Source: Ichthyophthirius multifiliis (Eukaryota > Ciliophora > Oligohymenophorea > Hymenostomatida). Taken from it: a stretch of 40,671 nucleotides of DNA. How positions within the stretch are numbered: position 1 is the stretch's first letter; each line of letters opens with the position of its first letter. A model generated the notes under the pieces. That model was not told where the DNA came from and did no database searches. It saw nothing but the letters and a program-made list of their open reading frames with translations. The stretch spans positions 1 to 40,671 of the forward strand of contig NW_004086155.1 in NCBI RefSeq assembly GCF_000220395.1. The letters run 5' to 3'. Shown here in pieces: positions 13,381 through 23,673 of the stretch. The translations under genes were made by a program, and so were the position numbers.

Positions 13381-13947
13381 AAATACAAATTTATATACAA
13401 ATTCAAATACAAATTAGTTAATTTATCTTTCTTGGATTTAAGCAGATATGTTGATGATTTCAAATTTAACGATAATGAAAAGGAAGAATTATAAAAAATG
13501 GTTAAAAAGCAGAATATTAATTTCATCTTTTAATTAAACAATAATAAATAAAATTAAGATGAATATAATAATTTTAACAAAATTAATAAATAAAATGATA
13601 TCTTAAACGATATGAATTTCGATAATATATAAATTAGAAGATAAAGAAATGATAAAAAATAAACGACTATTAAATTAGATAAATAGAGAAAAGGTAAAAT
13701 TATAACTTAAATTTATTAAAAGAAAAATGGGATGCCAAAATAAATGCATGATAGAATAAGTGAATATGAATTAACAAGTTTATTTTAGAAAATTTAAATT
13801 TTAAAGTTGATATGGGATGAAGTTTCTTTAAAAAAAAAGTTTTTTTAAAAGTATAATTTAAAAAAAATAATTAATTTTTTTTAATTAAAAGAGTCAATTT
13901 ATGGTTTGGTTTTGGAAAATAAAAGCCTTTAATATAGCCTTATATGA
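7654..13947 (+). CDS. Double polycystin: two 6-TM TRPP channel units in one frame
   Basis: About 1,835 codons, ATG 7654, TGA 13945-13947. Unit 1: helix S1 at residues 38-55 (WVDLAFTIILIWVLF), a large luminal/external region ending VEIYISNPSLAKITRLKHTF, helices S2-S5 with LRNSAKDLTLLII (family: MSRCAKDLFGF), pore and S6 (FFNFILIPYFFSIIIVIYNQL). A ~170-residue N/Q-rich linker (about 9600-10130) follows with no stop. Unit 2: S1 FFHILFLIIFLELSTSILL, polycystin domain (GKHPARISIRKTQLSGF; NSGGYVQYF; VFVTLECLFHNEFHDLY, like PKD2 TFIDFSVYNANINLF), S2-S5, pore ending LASIDIF, S6 to FIAILDGYF, then a long Q/N tail. Introns: 7875-7924, 8403-8465, 8633-8676, 8975-9032, 9250-9296, 9411-9455, 10134-10190, 10953-10994, 11115-11196, 11341-11383, 11502-11534, 12050-12128, 13274-13417. 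Frame slips are needed near 8970 and 12450. PKD2-family channels are calcium-permeable cation channels of cilia and ER; cell location here is inference. Two adjacent genes is the alternative, but no stop or spacer separates the units. Confidence 0.87.
11119..11173. repeat. (TA)n microsatellite inside an intron
   Basis: About 27 uninterrupted TA units filling most of intron 11115-11196 of the double polycystin gene. Flanked by donor GTAAAC and acceptor AATAATAG. Confidence 0.9.
12051..12115. repeat. (TA)n tracts inside an intron
   Basis: Two TA tracts (about 12051-12082 and 12097-12112) within intron 12050-12128, which separates the pore-proximal segment from the end of S6 in polycystin unit 2. 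Confidence 0.85.
13337..13375. repeat. (TA)n microsatellite inside an intron
   Basis: TA tract within intron 13274-13417, the longest intron of the polycystin gene (144 nt). The intron joins phase-correctly: one A before, TT after. Confidence 0.85.
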
Positions 13948-14029
13948 AGATAGTTTTATGGTAAATTATAATATATAATAGATACATAAAAAACTATTTA
14001 TATAAAAAAAAATATATTTTAGGAACATA

Positions 14030-15055
14030 ATGGAGTTTTAAAAAGATAATTATTACGCGTTTAAAAGTTATGAAAAACTAAAGTAAGAATAAAAGTAAGC
14101 GCAAAAAAAGGAAAAAAAAAGCTCAAAAAATATTAGATAAATATCCTTAAAAACAGTTCAAAATGAATAAAATGCAGAAGAAATTATAAATAATAAAAAA
14201 AATTAAATAAATAAAATTGAAAACGAATAAAAGCCTAATATGGAATTAGTTAACTATTGGTTTGTATTAGGTTTTTGATTTAAATAAAAAAATAAAAAAA
14301 ATATTTATTTAAATAAAGGGAAAATAAAAGAGTAGAATGATAAAAATTAAATAAAAGACGAATATAAATAAGATGAAGAATAATAAATAAATATAGATGA
14401 ATAATATTAAAATCTTCTTTAATAATAAAACTTAGATGCAGAAGATGTAGATAATTAAGAATGTTACTTATTTAATAAATGCTAGTTAAGGTTTATTAGA
14501 TATTTTGTAAGGGGAGAAAATGATAGAATTAAAGCCCTTTAAGGAATAAATAAATTTAAATAAAAGTTTAACTTTTTAAAAAGATAAAAAAAGTAAAAGA
14601 CGATCATAAATTAATTATATTTTACTTAATGACAATAACAGAAAAAATAAGATTAATTTTCTTTGGAAATAATAGTGTTATAGCAAAAATAGAAGTTTTT
14701 TTTATTTTAACATAAATAAATAAATAACATTTATATATTTAAAAGCTACTTATGATTTTAGAAGAAAATTATGAAAATGTAATGGGAACAATGAGATTAG
14801 AAAAAGATTTAAATAGAGAAATTTAATAATGGTTATTTGATTTTTATTTCTCTTATGCTTAGTAAATATATATATTGAAAAAATTAAAATATTTTTAATT
14901 TATAAACAGAAGCAATAGTCTTGAATATTCTTATAGAATAAAAAATTCCTTCCAAATTTATATGAAAAATCAGGAAGATATTAAATGGTTTTTAATAAAA
15001 AAATAATAAATAAAATAAAAAAAAAATATAAATATAAAAAAAAATAAAAATATAA

Positions 15056-15091
<36 letters not shown>

Positions 15092-15369
15092 TATATATAA
15101 ATATATATAAATATATATTTATATATATTTATATATATTCATTTATATATATATTCAAATAATTCTTTTTAAACTAAAAATATTTAATTTTTTTTTTATA
15201 TATTACTAAAATATTTTGAATATACATAATACCTTATATTTTTCTATTAATATATAATTATATTTTTTTTATTTTAAATAAAAGTTATATTGAATATTTA
15301 GAAAATTAGAATTATAGATTAGATTATTAAATAAAAAAATATGTTTAAGATTTAATTAGTTTAGTTTGA
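14030..15369 (+). CDS. Unrecognised charged protein, several introns
   Basis: ATG 14030, TGA 15367-15369, roughly 300 codons. I do not recognise the family. The N-terminal ~75 residues are Lys/Glu/Gln-rich and coiled-coil-like, followed by an acidic stretch (DEQYQNLLQQQNLDAEDVDN) and a more conserved-looking core with FNKCQLRFIRYFVRGEND, ENYENVMGTMRLEKDLNRE and QQWLFDFYFSYAQ. Introns supported by phase: 14250 to about 14334, about 14696-14745, about 14869-14909, and a 287-nt AT intron 14998-15284 that joins to a last exon reading YIEYLENQNYRLDYQIKKYV. A one-base frame break is needed at the A runs 14578-14592. No clear membrane segment. It starts 83 bp after the polycystin stop and ends only 90 bp before the convergent VAP stop, consistent with a compact independent gene. 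Confidence 0.62.
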
Positions 15370-15459
15370 ATCTATTTTACATTAAATTAATAAATAATTA
15401 TATAATATTTTTTTAAAAAAAATATATAAACTTTTTATTTAATACATATATTATTTTTA

Positions 15460-16466
15460 TCATATATTTAAATGATTATATTTTTTTATATCTATTTAAT
15501 TATTTGAATTTAAATATTTTATAAATATTCCAACTATTATTCCTAAAACAATGTATACAATATATTTTTAAAATTAAATTTCTATATAAAATTAAAATAA
15601 TTAATATTTATAACTTAAATATGTTATTTAAAAATTAAATATACTATTAGTATGTTTAATTTGACTTTAGCATTATAAAGATTTAGCACATTAACTAATA
15701 TACATATCTTTTTCTTGTTTTATTTAATTGATTTTATTTTATTTTTCATCTATTTTATTTTTTAGATTATCATATTTTTATTTATAATTTTATTTTTCCT
15801 TGTTTTTAAAATGGCAATCTAAATTTTATTATTATTTATTTTATGATTAAAAAATATTGCTTGATTCTTCTTACCCATTTTTATTCATAAACATTGAGTT
15901 TATAACTTAATTATTTTACTAGGAAACTATTTCTACTGGGACAATTATTTTTTATTAACTTTTTACATTCATTCCTTATTTAAATATTTAATTAAAATCT
16001 GTAATAGTCTTAAAAAATATATATGTATATATATATGTATATTTATATATGAATATATATATATATATGTAAATTTAAATTATATAAAATTTAATTTTTA
16101 AATATAATAAATAAAATAAATATATATATTTACATTATTATGTAATTTACACATTACTAGTTAAAATTTATTTTTAAATTAATTATTTTTTAATAATTCT
16201 GGATGTAATGTAAAGTTCACATGAATGCTTTTATTAGGTTCTATTATTTATACATTTGGTTTTACTAAATATTTCTCTTAATCCGTTGATTTAAACTATT
16301 TATATAATTTTATATTATTTTTTATATTTAAAACTTTATATGCTATATAATATTCTGTATCATTATGTAATGTTAAAGAAGAAGGTAAATATTTGTTAGG
16401 AATATAATTAAAAATTATTTTAGGAGAACTTAAATGTAAATATTATAAAGTATTTAAATTATTCAT
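15460..16466 (-). CDS. VAP protein: MSP domain, coiled coil, C-terminal anchor
   Basis: Reads right to left, ATG at 16466, TGA at 15460-15462, 272 residues from three exons (16466-16134, 16008-15645, 15581-15460) with introns 16133-16009 (125 nt) and 15644-15582 (63 nt); both phases fit. Residues about 5-125 are a major-sperm-protein domain: SSPKIIFNY, LTLHNDTEYYIAYKV, KYLVKPNVQIIEPNKSIHV, KFQLV, then IIVPVEIV. A Lys/Gln/Glu-rich coiled-coil region follows and the last ~45 residues include one hydrophobic helix (YIVYIVLGIIVGIFIKYL), the classic tail anchor. VAPs sit in the ER membrane and bind FFAT-motif proteins at contact sites with other organelles to organise lipid transfer and tethering. 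Domain order, length and anchor agree with the family; the family assignment is firm, the ligand set unknown. Confidence 0.9.
16009..16133 (-). other. Intron of VAP with TA-rich core
   Basis: GTAAAT..TTTAAG on the minus strand, 125 nt, dominated by TA/TATG repeats. It interrupts the MSP domain between the KFQLV strand and the final strands, in phase 0. Confidence 0.8.
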
Positions 16467-17163
16467 TTTTTTGAAAATTTTTAATAATTAATTGTAAGTA
16501 AATTAATAAAAAATAAAATAATTAATTTTTTAATTATCTTGAATAAATAAAAAGATTTTCTAAAAAAATAAAAAAAAAATTAAAATATAAAATATAAAAA
16601 TAAAAATAAAAATAAAAATAAAAATAAAAATATTAAAAATAAAATATAAATAAAAATAAAAATAAAAATATAAAATTAAAAAAAATATATAATGATAAAA
16701 ACACAAAAATATATTTTTTTAATATTAAATATCATAAATAAAATACATATTAATATTTATAAAATATATGTAAAAAAAAAAAAACAAAAGAAATATATAT
16801 AAAATATATATAAAAAAATATAAATATATATATATATATTTATATATTTATATATTTATATATTTTTATAAATATATTTTTAATTTATATATTTATATAT
16901 AATTTTTTTTTAATTTATAATCCATTATAAAACAAATAATTATTTTTAATATTTTTTCTTTTATGTATTTTTTTATTTAATAATATATATATATTTTGCT
17001 ATTTATAATACATTTTTATATATATATATATTTTTGTTTAATTTAATATTTGATATTTTAATAAAATTATATTTTATTTATTTAAAAATAAAATTTATTA
17101 ATATTTAATAAATTAATAATATATTCTATATATAATACGTCTAACTATATATATTTTTTATTA
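16467..17163. other. Gene-poor AT-only stretch with AAAAAT repeats
   Basis: Upstream of VAP (minus) the sequence falls to almost pure A/T. It includes an AAAAAT hexanucleotide array (about 16594-16633 and 16650-16670) and TA/TTTATA tracts (16815-16870). No reading frame with balanced amino-acid use is visible on either strand. It probably carries the VAP promoter. Confidence 0.5.
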
Positions 17164-17769
17164 ATGAATATTTGTTTAGTTGTAATTCCTGAAAAAATAT
17201 CTTAATTAATAAAAGTAATTTAATTTGATCTTTATTAATATTTTTATCTCAATATAATATATTAAATTTTTATAACTTAATTTTTTTTTTTTCTATAACT
17301 ATAAATGTTTTTTAAATATATAAAAAATTATTTTCCTTTTTTTATAATGGATTATTGTTTAATATTTTTATTTATTAAGAAATCTATATATTGTTATTAT
17401 TTACTTATTTAAATTATCCTTTTTTAATTTTATTATTGTGATTAATATTTATTAGAATCTTTCTAATGTTATTCTATTCTATTCCTTTTTATATAATTTT
17501 TATTTTTGTATTTTAAGTATTTTTTTTATATATTTTTTTATTTATTTAATTATTGTGTTGTTTCTTTTATTTAATTTTATAGTTTTATGTATAATTTTAT
17601 TCATAAAAATTTTATAGCAAAATATTTTTTTTAAAATACTATTTTAATATCTATTTTAGGTCAAATTAATATATTTAAATTATAAAATCTTTTTTTTATA
17701 TAATTTTATTTTTATTATATTATTAATGAACATCTTTTTACTTTGCTTATAATGCAAATATATACATGA
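17164..17769 (+). CDS. Possible multi-pass membrane protein (weak)
   Basis: An intron-free open frame, ATG 17164, TGA 17767-17769, 201 codons. It begins MNICLVVIPEKISQLIKVIQ and then gives several Phe/Tyr/Ile/Leu-rich hydrophobic stretches with scattered Cys, Asp and Glu. No family recognised. Caution: T-rich DNA automatically encodes hydrophobic residues, TGA is rare by chance here, and the opposite strand is open over the same bases (from ATG 17733 leftwards). G+C is lower than in the sure genes. An alternative small two-exon reading starts at ATG 17726, splices GTAAGC..AATTAG (about 17842-17920) and ends near 18055. Confidence 0.3.
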
Positions 17770-18325
17770 TTTATATATTTAAAAATAAATATATACATAA
17801 ATAAAACTAATATGTTATTTTATCTATTGTAAATTCTTAGGTAAGCATTTATTATATAATTTTTAAAATATTTTTTTATTATTAAATAATTAAAAAAGAT
17901 ATTTTTTTTATAATTAGAAATGAATTATATAAAAATAGAATCCGCTTAAAAAATAAATCTAAATTAAGATTAAATAAATTATTTAAATGATAAATAAAGT
18001 TTAATATATATTAAAATATAAAAAATGCATTTATATCATTTATTATATTAATGAAAATGATTTTTTTTTTTTTCTATTATATTTAAGTTATTTATAATTT
18101 TAGATATCAAACATAATTTTAATTTTTTTTCAAAAAAAAAAAATCTAAGACCTATTTTTTATTTTTAATTTTAAAAATAATTATATATAGCATATATATT
18201 TATATAAATAAAAAATTCAAAAATCATTTAAAATTTTTAACACTTTAATTTATATTTTTTTTTTTTTTTTTTTAATAATAACGGCTTTAAGTTAAACTAG
18301 TTAAATAAATATTAGAAATAAAAAA
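17770..18325. other. AT-rich upstream region of the TPC gene
   Basis: Mostly noncoding A/T with T runs near 18061-18074 and 18256-18274. A 44-codon frame at about 17922-18056 (MNYIKIESAQKINLNQDQIN) has coding-like residues but could be a chance frame or a last exon. Likely includes the promoter of the two-pore channel. Confidence 0.4.
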
Positions 18326-20114
18326 ATGAATTTAAATATTATAAAAGAAATTCAATATTTATAACAAAATCAAATTGCAAATAACCATTTCAAAGAGGCA
18401 AATACTTAAAAAATATAAGAAAATTAAAAATAATTATAATTAGAAGAAAACGAATTTGTTAATAGGAATAGTTTATTAAAATTAAAATAATTAAATACAT
18501 CATAAACAAAACAAAGAGGTATTTAAAGATAAGAAAGTTCTTTAAGTGGAATAAGCTATATTACTGGAAAATAATCAAATATAAATAAATAAACAAACAA
18601 TTCCAAATTTAAAAACTCATAAGAAGAAAAGGCTTAACCAAACTTAAATTTTGTATAAAAATTAAAGAGAATTTTCGCAGGAATTTTTTAAGTGAAAACA
18701 GTTAAAAAGAAAAAATAGGAAATACAATAAACAAAAGAACATAATTAATTTGTATAAAAAAAAACAAAATAAAACTTAAAACAATAAAATATATATAAAA
18801 GTAAAATAATAAAATGAAAAGCTTATTTATAATTCTTTCGGAATTAAATAGTAAATAAAGAATATAAAAAGCCGTAAGGCATTTAAATGATGCAATTTTA
18901 TTAAGAGCTGTTAGACATGATATTGACAGTTATAATATACATATTTAAATTTAATATTTATATTATAAAAAATATAAACTATAATAATAAACTACAATAA
19001 TATTATATTGTTTTTAATTTAATTTTTTTTGTTAATCAAAAAAATAATATTTAAAGGTCCTATTTAGAGAAAATCTGTTGTATTTATTTATAATTGGTAA
19101 ACTAATATTATTTGGAATGAAATTTTATTTTTAACTTCTTTTATATATCCTATGTTATCATTTTTTGAAGAAATTGTAGACTAATCATAAATTTATAATA
19201 AGATTTTCGTTTGTGAAATAGGATTTTTAAATGTTTTTTTATTCGATTTGTTTCTTGAAACATTTCATAGATTTTTTGATAAAGATAAATAATTAGTTGA
19301 CTCTTTTATTTATAATCATAAATATTTATAAAAAGTTTTGATATTTTTTGTTATATTAGCAGACTTTATTTATTATTTAAACTCTTTTCCTAAAAATATT
19401 ATTAGATTTGGAAAATATATAAGACCATGTATTTTTTGTTTTTGTTTTAAATATTATTTTTTTGTTTAATAAAAATAGTTCTTGTACTATTTTATTCAAA
19501 AGAGTTAAGAAGAACATTTTAAAGTATTATTTAGTCTTTAAAAGAAATTATTTAGCTAATAATATTGGTTTTATTAATAACATTTTTTTTTGCTATTATT
19601 GGATGGAAGTTTATTGGTGATTTAGATAATTAAGTTTAATTCGATTATTATTAAGTTAAATTAATAATATATATACCAATAATACTAATATTTTAATAAA
19701 ATATAATAGAGTAACTTTTAAAATATTACAATTGCTTCAAATATTTTATATTCATTAATAAGTTTTGATGGGTATCCTGATTGTATGATGCCAGCTTACA
19801 GTAAATATTTATTATAATATATATAAAATTATATTGATAAAAAATTAGATTATTCAGTATTTTATATAATTTATTTTCTTTCTTACCTTATACTTTATTT
19901 ATTAATATTTATTCCTATTCCAGTTGCAGTCGTTTTCGAAGCATTTCGAGTAAAAATTTAATTTTCAATTTATATTCAGAAACACATAATTTTTTTTTTA
20001 CCAAATAACAAAAAAAAGAACTCTAGAAGTAAATTAGTTATAATGGATAGAATTAAATAAAAAGAGGCTCTATTGGCTTGTTTTGTCTCTTTAGATTTTA
20101 GCGAGTAATAATAA

Positions 20115-20174
<60 letters not shown>

Positions 20175-20926
20175 AAAAATAAAATGTATAAAAAAAATAA
20201 GTAAAAAATCAATAGACTATAATATATTTAAAGAATTTATGTCAGTTGCCTACTATAATAAAAAACGCTATATAAAAAAAATAAAAAGTTTATATTTACA
20301 CATAGATCTAAATGATTCAAATTCAATTTCATTAAATGAATTTTTTAATCTAGCTGAAATACTTGAAAAAAATCCCAATTTTTAAATTCCTTCGTTTCCC
20401 GATTCTGTTTTATGGGACAAGTTAAGAAAATTTATAAACCGCAAACTATATTTGAAAAAAATCGCCAAAAGTACTTATTTTGAACTCCTTATGATTGTAA
20501 TTCTATTAGCAAATTGTGGAGTTGTTTTTGCCTAAAATTTTTAAGAGGAAAACGAAAATTTAGATTTTGCAGATAATCTTTTGAATAATTTTTATATAGC
20601 AGAATGTGCTATTAAAATTGTGGGTTTGGGTTTTTCAAGATACTTTGATGAATCTTGGAATTTGTTTGATTTTATTTTAGTTATTTTATCACTTTTAGGA
20701 AGTATTTTAAATTAGATTTTAAATCTTTTGAAAAGTGCAAAATCAGCAAGAACAACAAAATTGATTCGTTTGACAAAAATAAATAAATTTTTTAGAGTTT
20801 TTAGAGCCGCAAGAACTATGAAATCTTTCACTTTTATTTCAATTCTAGTAGAAGCAATTAATTAAGTTAAAATGTTACTACATAGGATTTTTATGTGTAT
20901 ACCTATAAGTAAATTATATAAATATC

Positions 20927-20983
<57 letters not shown>

Positions 20984-23372
20984 AAACTTTATTTAGTTTC
21001 TAAATTAATACCTATAATATTAATTGTTTTTTATCTTTATGCTTTATTAGGAGTTTAATTATTTAATACAAATATACATTAATATAGGGAAAATTCTCCT
21101 TATAATAGTAATAATTACATAGATTTTACATGTTTTGCAAATGCAATGCTTATTTTATTCTAAGTAATGATAGAGGCTAATTGGAGTGTTTTTACATATG
21201 ATTATGCTTACAAATTTGATAGTTTTACACTCTCAATGTTTTATTTCAATTCTTTTCATATGATTATTTAATTTGTTCTTATTTCTCTTATAAAAGGTAT
21301 TGTTTGGGAAGTCTTCACTGTAGTAGATAAAACTATTAAATAAATAGAACTAAGTGAACAGCTTTAATAATAATTAGAATTAATAAACAATAGATAATAA
21401 TAGGAAAGTAAAAATGAAAGTTTTATTAAAGAAAAATAAAAAAGAGAAATTCCAAATAATATAAAAAAATAATAAAGTTTATAAAATTAAGAATCTGAAA
21501 AAATCATAAATATAGTCCAAGAAGCTATAAATGAATATGATAATATTTTAAACTAAATTGTTAAATTATAAATTAATACTATGTCTTATAATTAAAGTAT
21601 ACCATTATAAGATATAAATGAAGAGAATAATCATATTAATGTAAAAAATTAAAACTCTAAATGTAATAATCCTATATAAAATATCTAAAATTAATTTAAC
21701 TTTTAATAACAATCTTTATATTTTGATGATTAGACTAATGTTCATAAAGAAATTTGCTTAAACCTTCATATTGATAAATAGAAGTTATAATTTTAATAAT
21801 AATAATAAGATTCATATTAGGAATAAAAATAAAGTTAAATAATTTAATTTGAATAAGAGGTTTATTAACTAAAAAATAAAATTAAAGCTTTGAGTAATTT
21901 AATGAATATTTAAAGACATAAAGAAAAAAATATATAAGATATTGATTTTACTAATGATTTTATTATTTCCGATGATGAAGATGGAATGAATAATTACTCA
22001 AAACAATTACATTTTCATATATTAGGTTTCTTTTTTTAATTATAAGAAAAAAATATTTTTATAATTTTTTTTTTTTTTTTTTTATTATATATATATAAAA
22101 AAAAGAAGATAATGATTAAGAAGAAAAATTGTAAATCGATTAAAAAAATTAATAAGATAAAAATGTTATTGCTAATATAGGATAAACAAATATGAATTAA
22201 AATTATATTATGAAAAAAGCTCTTTTATAAGATTCAAATATTGATATTATTAAAAAATTAGAAATCGATTATTTCCAGAATTCTTACGGAAACTTTTTTA
22301 ATATTTTTCATAATGTAAATATTGCTCCTTTATTAAGATATGAAGGCTTTCTTTTATATAATTTCTAAAAATTACTTAGATATAAAACTATTTAAAATAA
22401 AGTATTTTTTAAACTCCTTCTTAATATTGAAAAAAATATAAGCGATGTAATTTTTAGAAAAGGAAGTTTTATGAAATTTATTTTTTAAGTAAATTTTATT
22501 TAACTTTAAATAAAAGTATGAATAATAAAAAAAATAAAAAGGATTCGCAAGATAATTGGTTTTGCTTAAATTAAAAAAAAGGGGAAATTTAACCTTGTTT
22601 AATAAAAAATGGTCCTTGGAAATATCAAGAAAGTGCATTTAATAGTGAAAAAGAAATATATATATCAAGAAATTTTTTTTACCCTTCAAAAAATAAATGT
22701 ATGTAATAATTACTTGTTGATTTTTATTAATCATTTAAAATTTTGGCAAGTTCAATTGATAATGAGTAAGAATTTCTTAAATTAAATCCTAATGTACATA
22801 AATAGTGAGAAAATAAATAAAATTATTTTATATAAATTAAAAAAATAAATAGTAATTTATTTAGTCTTTATGAAAATAATGAATTTTAAGATGAAACTGT
22901 ATTTGAGGCTAAATAAATACTACAATAAAATTATATAAATAAAGATATTAAAATAATAGTTCATTCAAAAAAAGTAATGATTTTAATTCTTTCTTATGTA
23001 GGTGAAAGTGAAATTAGTTTAAATAATACTTAAGACGCAGGTATTTATAATGAACATTATTAAAAAGATGAAAATAAAAAATAAAGAAAATTTAAAGTTA
23101 ATATTGATTCTATTAAAAATAAAGAAACTAAGGATAAAGATAAAATTAATTAATTAAGTTCTATTCCTTTAGGTTATGCTATTGAAATGTTAAGGAGTTT
23201 TTAAGATTTACTAAAAATTTATAAATCTAATTTATTTATTAAAGTAAATGAATTATTAAATAATATAATTATTGAAAAAAAAATTAAAGAAAATACTATT
23301 TAATTATTAGATAATAATTAAGGAAAAAAAAAATTATAAATAGTTACAACAAAATATTTAATTAATAAATGA
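18326..23372 (+). CDS. Two-pore channel (TPC) with EF-hand linker and long Q-rich tail
   Basis: ATG 18326, TGA 23370-23372, about 1,480 codons. After a Gln/Asn/Lys-rich N-terminus, domain I has six helices; S4-S5 linker SKELRRTFQSI and pore I GYPDCMMPAY (TPC family: NNPDVMMPAY), then S6 to VVFEAFR. The linker holds two EF-hands: a degenerate one, DFSDKKSIDYNI, and a canonical loop, DLNDSNSISLNE. Domain II: S1 FELLMIVILLANCGVVF, S3 WNLFDFILVILSLLG, an Arg/Lys-rich S4 (RTTKLIRLTKINKFFRVFR), ALLGVQLF, pore II FQVMIEANWSVFTYDYA. The C-terminal ~650 residues are Q/N-rich coiled coil and an unrecognised block. Introns include 18929-19056, a 30-nt intron after VVFEAFR (about 19951-19980), 20105-20201 and about 20896-20997. 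A frame break lies at A run 18756-18764. TPCs release cations from acidic stores; the EF-hand linker resembles plant TPC1 and suggests direct calcium sensing. Whether the distal tail belongs to the same gene is less sure than the channel. Confidence 0.88.
20113..20170. repeat. (TA)n microsatellite in TPC intron
   Basis: TA tract inside intron 20105-20201, which splits the first EF-hand loop (exon ends ..SLDFS + GA, next exon supplies T). Confidence 0.85.
20932..20977. repeat. (TA)n microsatellite in TPC intron
   Basis: TA tract inside the intron that falls at the S4-S5 linker of domain II (about 20896-20997). Two alternative donors, GTATAC and GTAAAT, 16 nt apart, could be used; both keep the frame approximately, so the exact site is uncertain. 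Confidence 0.75.
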
Positions 23373-23595
23373 TAATTAATTTAAAATTAATATATATATA
23401 TTTTGAAAAAGTCATTAATATTTTATTATTTTATTTAAATAAAAAATTTAAATTAAAATCTATTTTTTTAAAAGGAAATTAATATAATATATATATATAA
23501 AAAATTATAAAATATATAAATAATTTTTATTTCATAAATAAAAAAATAAGAAGAAAAAAAATTAATAAAATTAATAAATATATATATATAATATA

Positions 23596-23627
<32 letters not shown>

Positions 23628-23673
23628 AATATTTAAGAAATATAAATATTTTTAATAAGTTAAAATAAAATAA
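23373..23673. other. Intergenic spacer, AT-only with TA tracts
   Basis: Spacer between the TPC stop and the next ATG. Contains TA tracts at about 23576-23626. No coding or RNA feature seen; likely 3' end of one gene and promoter of the next. Confidence 0.5.

Noticed and set aside
13305-13526. Tyr/Ile-rich peptide from the TA tract
   Set aside because: It is translation of a (TA)n intron (13274-13417) on the wrong strand.
16594-16670. AAAAAT repeats as a possible telomere
   Set aside because: Oligohymenophorean telomeres are G/C-containing (C4A2 or C3A3 types); this is internal simple sequence with no G or C.
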